Source: Rhodobacter sp. (GTDB taxonomy: Bacteria; Pseudomonadota; Alphaproteobacteria; Rhodobacterales; Rhodobacteraceae). From it: DNA of 64,000 bases. The DNA lies in assembly GCA_027484145.1 (NCBI GenBank), contig JAIXUH010000013.1:608919-672918 (forward strand), read 5' to 3'. The notes under the pieces were generated by a model. It was not told where the DNA came from and searched no databases. It saw only the letters and a program-made list of their open reading frames with translations. Positions 59,643 through 64,000 of this stretch are shown in pieces. The position numbers and the translations under genes were made by a program. The number at the start of each line of letters is the position of its first letter. The stretch's first letter is position 1.

Positions 59643-61172
59643 TTAATTCTTCTCCTCCAGCAGGCCATAGGCCGCACGGATGCTGCGGATTGTGCCTTTG
59701 CCGAAAGAGCCGTCTAGACTGCCGTCATAAAAGCCGTTTTGTTTCAGTTGCGCCTGAAGGGCGACGCGGGTTTCCTTTTTGAAGGAATCGGATTGGGCGC
59801 TGAGGGCGTCGAGCACGTTCTGGCTGCCGGCGCGGAGCGCGCGATAAAGATAGCTTGCGGCCTGTTGGGGGCCGGCATCTGGAATGTGGCCATCGTCAAT
59901 GAAACTGGCCACGTTGAACATTGCCTCGGGCTGCGACAGGTCGGCGGCGTGGGTGAACAGGCGCAACGCCTCGGCCTGATCAATCGGCAGGCCAAGCGCG
60001 CCGGTGAAATGGAGATAGCCCAGTTCGTTGACCGCATCGGGGAAATCCTGTGCGGCGGCGGATTTGAACAGCTCAAGTGCCTTTGCCGGGTCGGCGGGAA
60101 CGCCCAGTCCTTTTTCGTAAAGGCGGGCCAGTTCAAACTCGGCCTCGGGCGATTGAGTCGTGCTTGCTTTTTCCAGCAAACGCGCGGCCTCGACAGGGTC
60201 ATAGGTTGGGGAGTCGGGGTAAAGACGTATGTAGGCAAGGCCCAGCATGGCACGCGGATCGCCGCCTTCGGCCAAAGCCGCGATCTGCGCCTCTTGATCC
60301 GGGCGGATGCGTGACCATGCCTCGGCCCGGTTGGGTGCATTCAGTTCCGCGAGTTGCTCGGGAGACCCTGCGAGGTAGAAGGGAATTCCGGGCAAGGCGC
60401 CATAGGTGTTCGGCTCTTGCTTGTTCTGGGTCATCTGCATGACCTCGTCGCGCACCTGCCGGAACAGAAGGCTGATTTCCAGACCGGGTTCGGTCAGCTT
60501 TTTCGACAGGGCGGTGGCAAAGGGGCTGTTGTCGCCAGACCCGTCCAAGGCAACGGCGCCATCGCGCGCGGCGTAGGCCACCAAGGTGCCGCGTTCGGGA
60601 CTGGGCACGGCCATGCCGGCGCGCAGACCGCGCGTCTGTTCGGCCGGCGCCGTGGCATCGGTGGTGACGCTGATCTGCCGCGGGCCGTTTGATGGTTCTT
60701 CCAAGGTGCCTTCGAACGGGTCGTTGCGGCAGGCGTCAAGGATGACGATCCGCATCTTGCGCGCCCGATCCACGGTTTCCAGTATCTGCGTCAGTTCGAT
60801 GGCGTTGTCTGGCAGATCGCTGTTTGAGGTAATGTTCGCATCGGCAGGGATCAGGAAGTTGCGACCTTCGACCGAAACGCCGTGCCCTGCATAGTAGACG
60901 AGGGCAAGATCTGCCGTTTCGGACCGGAAGGCAAAGTCGGCCATCGTGGTCAGGATTTCTGCCCGTGGCGCATCCATCAGCGTGGTCACGTCAAACCCGA
61001 TGTCTGTCAGGGTTTGCGCGATCAGACGCGCGTCGTTGCCTGTGTTGCGGAGCTTTGAGATGTGGGCGTAATCTGACACGCCAATGACCAAGGCGACACG
61101 GTCTGTCCCGGCGTTGAGCATGCTGCCAAACACGGCAAGACCCAATGCTAAGAGAGTTCCCAAAAAGCGCAA
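59643..61172 (-). CDS. Secreted caspase (C14) protein with Sel1 repeats and PG-binding-like tail
   Basis: A 509-aa protein. A signal peptide (about 1-21) precedes a caspase-like domain that starts RVALVIGVSDYAHISKLRNTGNDA. The catalytic dyad is His97 (YYAGHGVSV) and Cys148 (LDACRNDPF). Sel1-type repeats follow at about 305-450 (AARLLEKASTTQSPEAEFELARLYEKGLGV), and the C-terminus (LKQNGFYDGSLDGSFGKGTIRSIRAAYGL) resembles a peptidoglycan-binding domain. It is thus a periplasmic orthocaspase anchored at the wall. The start is TTG 61172 with AGGTG upstream; an internal ATG exists but would remove the signal peptide. It heads a run with the 217-aa secreted protein and the ParB-like gene. Confidence 0.88.
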   Translation of the reverse strand: MRFLGTLLALGLAVFGSMLNAGTDRVALVIGVSDYAHISKLRNTGNDARLIAQTLTDIGFDVTTLMDAPRAEILTTMADFAFRSETADLALVYYAGHGVSVEGRNFLIPADANITSNSDLPDNAIELTQILETVDRARKMRIVILDACRNDPFEGTLEEPSNGPRQISVTTDATAPAEQTRGLRAGMAVPSPERGTLVAYAARDGAVALDGSGDNSPFATALSKKLTEPGLEISLLFRQVRDEVMQMTQNKQEPNTYGALPGIPFYLAGSPEQLAELNAPNRAEAWSRIRPDQEAQIAALAEGGDPRAMLGLAYIRLYPDSPTYDPVEAARLLEKASTTQSPEAEFELARLYEKGLGVPADPAKALELFKSAAAQDFPDAVNELGYLHFTGALGLPIDQAEALRLFTHAADLSQPEAMFNVASFIDDGHIPDAGPQQAASYLYRALRAGSQNVLDALSAQSDSFKKETRVALQAQLKQNGFYDGSLDGSFGKGTIRSIRAAYGLLEEKN

Positions 61173-61296
61173 TCTTCACCTGCCGCCGCAAAATCCGGCA
61201 AAATCCTTAATCTTGCGTGCAGCGTTAGCGAATATTCGGCACCGGTCAAGTTGGACTTTTCGCACCCCGACAGGACGAAACGCGTCCCAAGATGTG

Positions 61297-61326
61297 AAAA
61301 AGGGGGGCCGGATGGACCGGCCCCCC
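61297..61326 (-). terminator. Rho-independent terminator after the fasciclin gene
   Basis: On the minus strand GGGGGGCCGG pairs with CCGGCCCCCC around a 5-nt loop, followed by five Ts. It lies 26 nt after the stop. Confidence 0.92.
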
Positions 61327-61352
61327 GTCAGGGTTGTATGTGTTGTGTGATC

Positions 61353-61835
61353 TTACATCGGCGGCAGGATGACGGCGTCGATCACGTGGATCACGCCGTT
61401 GCTTGCGCCCACGTCGGCGGTCGAGATGGTTGCGCCGTTGACCTTGGCGCCGCCTTCAAGAGTGATCGTCACTTCGGCGCCGTTCACGGTGGCGGCCTTC
61501 ATGCCTTCGGTCAGGTCGGTCGACATCACTTTGCCGGGGACGACGTGATAGGTCAGGACGGCAACCAGCTTGTCCTTGTTCTCGGGCTTGAGCAGGTCTT
61601 CGACGGTGCCAGCGGGCAGCGCGGCAAAGGCGGCATCGGTCGGCGCGAACACGGTGAACGGGCCTTCGCCCTTCAGCGTTTCAACCAGACCAGCGGCGGT
61701 CAGGGCTGCGGCGAGCGTGGTGAAGTTGCCGTTTGCAACAGCGGTGTCAACGATATCGGCGCTGTGGCTTTCCGCAAAGGCGGGTGCCGAGAAGGCAAGG
61801 GCGGTCGTCAGTGCAAGAAAGGTTCTGCGGATCAT
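61353..61835 (-). CDS. Fasciclin (FAS1) domain protein, secreted
   Basis: A 160-aa exported protein. The signal peptide [21 protein letters not shown] is followed by a single FAS1 domain. [19 protein letters not shown] is the H1 motif and YHVVPGKV the H2 region; [14 protein letters not shown] is the end. FAS1 domains mediate adhesion or binding; the target is unknown. The frame is complete and ATG 61835 is used. It is monocistronic with its own terminator. Confidence 0.94.
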   Translation of the reverse strand: MIRRTFLALTTALAFSAPAFAESHSADIVDTAVANGNFTTLAAALTAAGLVETLKGEGPFTVFAPTDAAFAALPAGTVEDLLKPENKDKLVAVLTYHVVPGKVMSTDLTEGMKAATVNGAEVTITLEGGAKVNGATISTADVGASNGVIHVIDAVILPPM

Positions 61836-62137
61836 GGTGTCACTCCCGTTTGATCTTCAGCCAGAGTTGGCATGCGTTCTACACAGGGACAACGCAGATG
61901 GATCACGGTGACATGCGCGTGATCGGCCATTGCCAAAGGCGCGGCTGCGGCTAAGCCACGGGGCTTTTGCATTTCAACTCAAGACTGTGTGACAACGTTT
62001 GATCTGGCGTGATCGCAAACGGGTGGTCAGGCGCATTGTTTCAGCGTGCTGCCACAGATGTGAGACGGTTTGCTTTGCGTTTTTACAAAGGCCCGCCATC
62101 ATCAGTGTCGGGGACCCCGATGCGAAGGACAAGACAG
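61836..62137. other. Divergent intergenic region (fasciclin gene / msrP)
   Basis: About 300 nt with no gene. It contains two dyads: GATCACG (61901-61907) with CGTGATC (61918-61924), and CGTTTG (61996-62001) with CAAACG (62016-62021), the latter arms extended by ATC/GAT. They may be operators for the two divergent genes. No other feature is visible. Confidence 0.4.
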
Positions 62138-63049
62138 ATGCGAGTGCCAGGTGATTTGAAGTGGTCTGATGTGACGCCAAAGCCGCTGTGGGTGAACCGG
62201 CGGCAGATCATCGCCGGGGGGGCCGCGCTGCTGGCCACGCCCGCGCTGGCCAAAATCGAGGCGGCGAAAAGTGTGTTTTCCACCACCGATGCGCCCAACA
62301 CGCTGGAAGAGATCACTACCTATAACAACTTCTATGAGTTCGGGACGGACAAGGGCGACCCTGCGCGTAACGCGGGGGCGCTGACGACATCGCCGTGGAC
62401 GGTGGTGATTGATGGGATGGTGGACCGGCCCGGCAGCTATGGTTTGGAGGACATCCTGAAGGACGCGCCGCTGGAAGAGCGGATCTATCGGTTCCGCTGT
62501 GTCGAGGCGTGGGCGATGATCATTCCGTGGATCGGGTTTGAGCTGGGGCATCTGCTGAACAAGGTGGGCGTGCAGCCGGGGGCCAAGTTCGTGGCCTTTG
62601 AAACGCTGGTGCGGCCCGAGGAGATGCCCGGGCAGGCGACATCCATACTGGAATGGCCCTATCGCGAGGGGCTTCGGCTGGATGAGGCGATGAACCCGCT
62701 GACCATTCTGGCGACCGGGCTTTATGGGGAAGAGATGCCCAAGCAGAATGGCGCGCCGATCCGTCTGGTGGTGCCGTGGAAGTATGGGTTCAAAAGCATC
62801 AAGAGCATCGTGAAGATCAGTCTGGTGGCCGAGATGCCGCAAACCACGTGGAACATGCTGCAACCGTCGGAGTACGGGTTCTATTCCAACGTGAACCCGA
62901 CGGTGGACCATCCGCGCTGGAGTCAGGCCAGCGAACGGCGCGTCGGCGCGGGTATCTTTGCCGGGCGGCAGGATACGCTGCTGTTCAACGGCTATGGTGA
63001 ACAGGTGGCAGCCCTTTATGCCGGGCAGGATCTGGCGAAAGACTTCTGA
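62138..63049 (+). CDS. msrP: Protein-methionine-sulfoxide reductase catalytic subunit
   Basis: A 303-aa molybdopterin enzyme that repairs oxidised methionine in periplasmic proteins, with electrons from MsrQ. The N-terminus carries a twin-arginine signal ([22 protein letters not shown] at 21-22) for folded export. The molybdenum ligand is Cys121 ([10 protein letters not shown]). [13 protein letters not shown] and the [18 protein letters not shown] tail are family markers. ATG 62138 follows AAGGA; an ATG at 62120 is in frame. The stop overlaps the msrQ start (TGATG). Confidence 0.95.
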   Translation: MRVPGDLKWSDVTPKPLWVNRRQIIAGGAALLATPALAKIEAAKSVFSTTDAPNTLEEITTYNNFYEFGTDKGDPARNAGALTTSPWTVVIDGMVDRPGSYGLEDILKDAPLEERIYRFRCVEAWAMIIPWIGFELGHLLNKVGVQPGAKFVAFETLVRPEEMPGQATSILEWPYREGLRLDEAMNPLTILATGLYGEEMPKQNGAPIRLVVPWKYGFKSIKSIVKISLVAEMPQTTWNMLQPSEYGFYSNVNPTVDHPRWSQASERRVGAGIFAGRQDTLLFNGYGEQVAALYAGQDLAKDF

Positions 63050-63642
63050 TGGACCGGATCAACACGGTCTTGCGGCGTGTGCCCACGGGCGTTGTCTGGG
63101 TGGGCGGTCTGGTGCCGTTGGCATGGCTGGTCTGGGCAGCGGCAAGCAATGCGCTTGGCCCTGACCCGGTCAAGGGGATCGAGCTGCGCCTGGGTCTGTG
63201 GGGGTTGCAGTTCCTGATCGCGTCGCTGGCGATTACACCGCTGCGGCAGACCGGGCTGAACCTGATCCGCTTTCGCCGTGCACTGGGTGTGCTGGCGTTC
63301 ATCTATATCACGCTACACTTCAGCGCCTGGGTGGTGCTGGACATGGGCCTGCGCTGGGACGAGATCACGGCTGATCTGGTCAAGCGGCCCTATGTGATCC
63401 TTGGGATGGTCGGGCTGCTGGCCATGCTGCCGCTGGCGATCACCTCGACCAATGCCGCGATCCGCAAGTTGGGTGGCGCGCGCTGGCGGCAACTGCACCG
63501 GCTTGCCTATGTTGCTGGCATTGCCGGGGTCGCGCATTTCGTGGTGCTGGTGAAGGGGTGGCCCCCCGAGCCACTGCTTTATGCGGGTGCGCTGGCCATC
63601 CTGCTGCTGTTGCGTCTGTCCCGGCGGCGGCAGGCGGCCTGA
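63049..63642 (+). CDS. msrQ: Heme-binding membrane subunit of MsrPQ
   Basis: A 197-aa membrane protein with about six helices, family of YedZ/ferric reductase-like b-type cytochromes. His in ALGVLAFIYITLHFSAWVV and in WRQLHRLAYVAGIAGVAHFVVLVK are the likely heme ligands. It passes quinol electrons to MsrP in the periplasm. The overlapping start (TGATG) fixes the operon order. It is the last gene before the rRNA operon. Confidence 0.94.
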   Translation: MDRINTVLRRVPTGVVWVGGLVPLAWLVWAAASNALGPDPVKGIELRLGLWGLQFLIASLAITPLRQTGLNLIRFRRALGVLAFIYITLHFSAWVVLDMGLRWDEITADLVKRPYVILGMVGLLAMLPLAITSTNAAIRKLGGARWRQLHRLAYVAGIAGVAHFVVLVKGWPPEPLLYAGALAILLLLRLSRRRQAA

Positions 63643-64000
63643 GTCTGTGGATAACCCCGCCACGGGGCGCCGGTTTCGCGGCGGCGCAGCAATAAAGTTG
63701 CCGCAATGCAGCGCCCCTTGTGCCTTTCGTTACGCCAACCCCAAGATTTTGCGTCTAAATCTGCCTTTGTGAAAAAAATGCGACTGACCGCGTTTTTTCC
63801 TCTTGCGGGTTCCGGCGTCCCTCCGTAAATACCGCCTCACCGAAGCGAAACAGCGACGGTGACGGACGGAAGCGGGGACGGAGCGGTGCTGAGGTGCTGC
63901 GAGGTTGAAGCGGAAGTTTGGAAAATCTGAAGGTTTGGCGATCGGGGATACGCTAGGAAGTTAGCGTCCTTGAGAGTTTTTGTCTTCTTGCTCTTTGACA
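63643..64000 (+). promoter_or_regulatory. rRNA operon promoter and leader (16S begins beyond the window)
   Basis: A 358-nt gap with no gene. A promoter with -35 TTGCGG (63803-63808), 17-nt spacer and -10 TAAATA (63826-63831) fits a strong alphaproteobacterial rrn promoter. The T-rich stretch before it may be an UP-like element. The leader that follows ends with the boxA antitermination signal TGCTCTTTGACA at 63989-64000, so 16S rRNA should begin shortly after the right edge. Confidence 0.8.

Overview
The window is high-GC alphaproteobacterial chromosome, most likely from a member of the Rhodobacteraceae (Rhodobacter/Tabrizicola/Gemmobacter-like). The signs are an fbc (petABC) cytochrome bc1 operon, the PetP/PetR regulator pair known from Rhodobacter, an alphaproteobacterial DinB with an N-terminal zinc ribbon, the short zinc-less L36, a ROK kinase-CutC run, and an rrn leader with boxA at the right edge. 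It reads as ordinary core chromosome. I see no insertion sequence, prophage or CRISPR array. Genes are dense, often overlap by 1-8 nt, and use many GTG and some TTG starts.

Layout. 1-1.1 kb: lptC (cut by the window edge), RNase D and tRNA-Leu on the minus strand. 1.3-3.1 kb: a complex-I-like SDR and uppP. 3.2-10.5 kb: gltD, a secreted unknown, a GFA protein and gltB. 10.7-13.0 kb: sulfotransferase, mtgA and a GST. 13.0-17.0 kb (minus): hda-xseB-ispA-dxs, an isoprenoid precursor operon. 17.1-18.9 kb: a secreted unknown and petP-petR. 19.1-22.8 kb: ilvE, a 60-aa repeat peptide, ohr/ohrR with clustered operators, queG and an ACT protein. 22.9-29.2 kb: aroC, a DMT exporter, VOC, HU, AMP nucleosidase, a methyltransferase and an SDR. 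29.4-33.9 kb: terC, then a TPP riboswitch controlling thiBPQ. 33.9-36.7 kb: petABC. 36.9-38.5 kb: LysE, a GST and a small membrane protein. 38.7-42.8 kb: a giant secreted WG/WD40/caspase/SH3 protein. 42.8-48.9 kb: PaiB-like protein, L36, tRNA-Val, N-formylglutamate amidohydrolase, dinB, dadA and SPFH-NfeD. 49.2-53.8 kb: pyrF, then ROK kinase-cutC-unknown-TolB-like, and an unknown. 54.5-57.1 kb: clpB behind a sigma-32 promoter. 57.3-57.9 kb: a higBA module between two REP-like palindromes. 58.0-61.2 kb (minus): a second secreted caspase, a secreted unknown and an orphan ParB-like gene. 61.4-63.6 kb: fasciclin protein and msrPQ. 63.6-64.0 kb: the rRNA operon promoter and leader, ending at boxA just before 16S.

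Themes. Nitrogen assimilation (GltBD), isoprenoid supply (Dxs, IspA, UppP), respiration (bc1 and its regulators), thiamine salvage under riboswitch control, and envelope or oxidative repair (Ohr/OhrR, MsrPQ, ClpB, SPFH/NfeD). The least explained content is the two secreted caspase-fold proteins of different architecture; the second sits in a tight gene pair with a secreted protein of unknown function.
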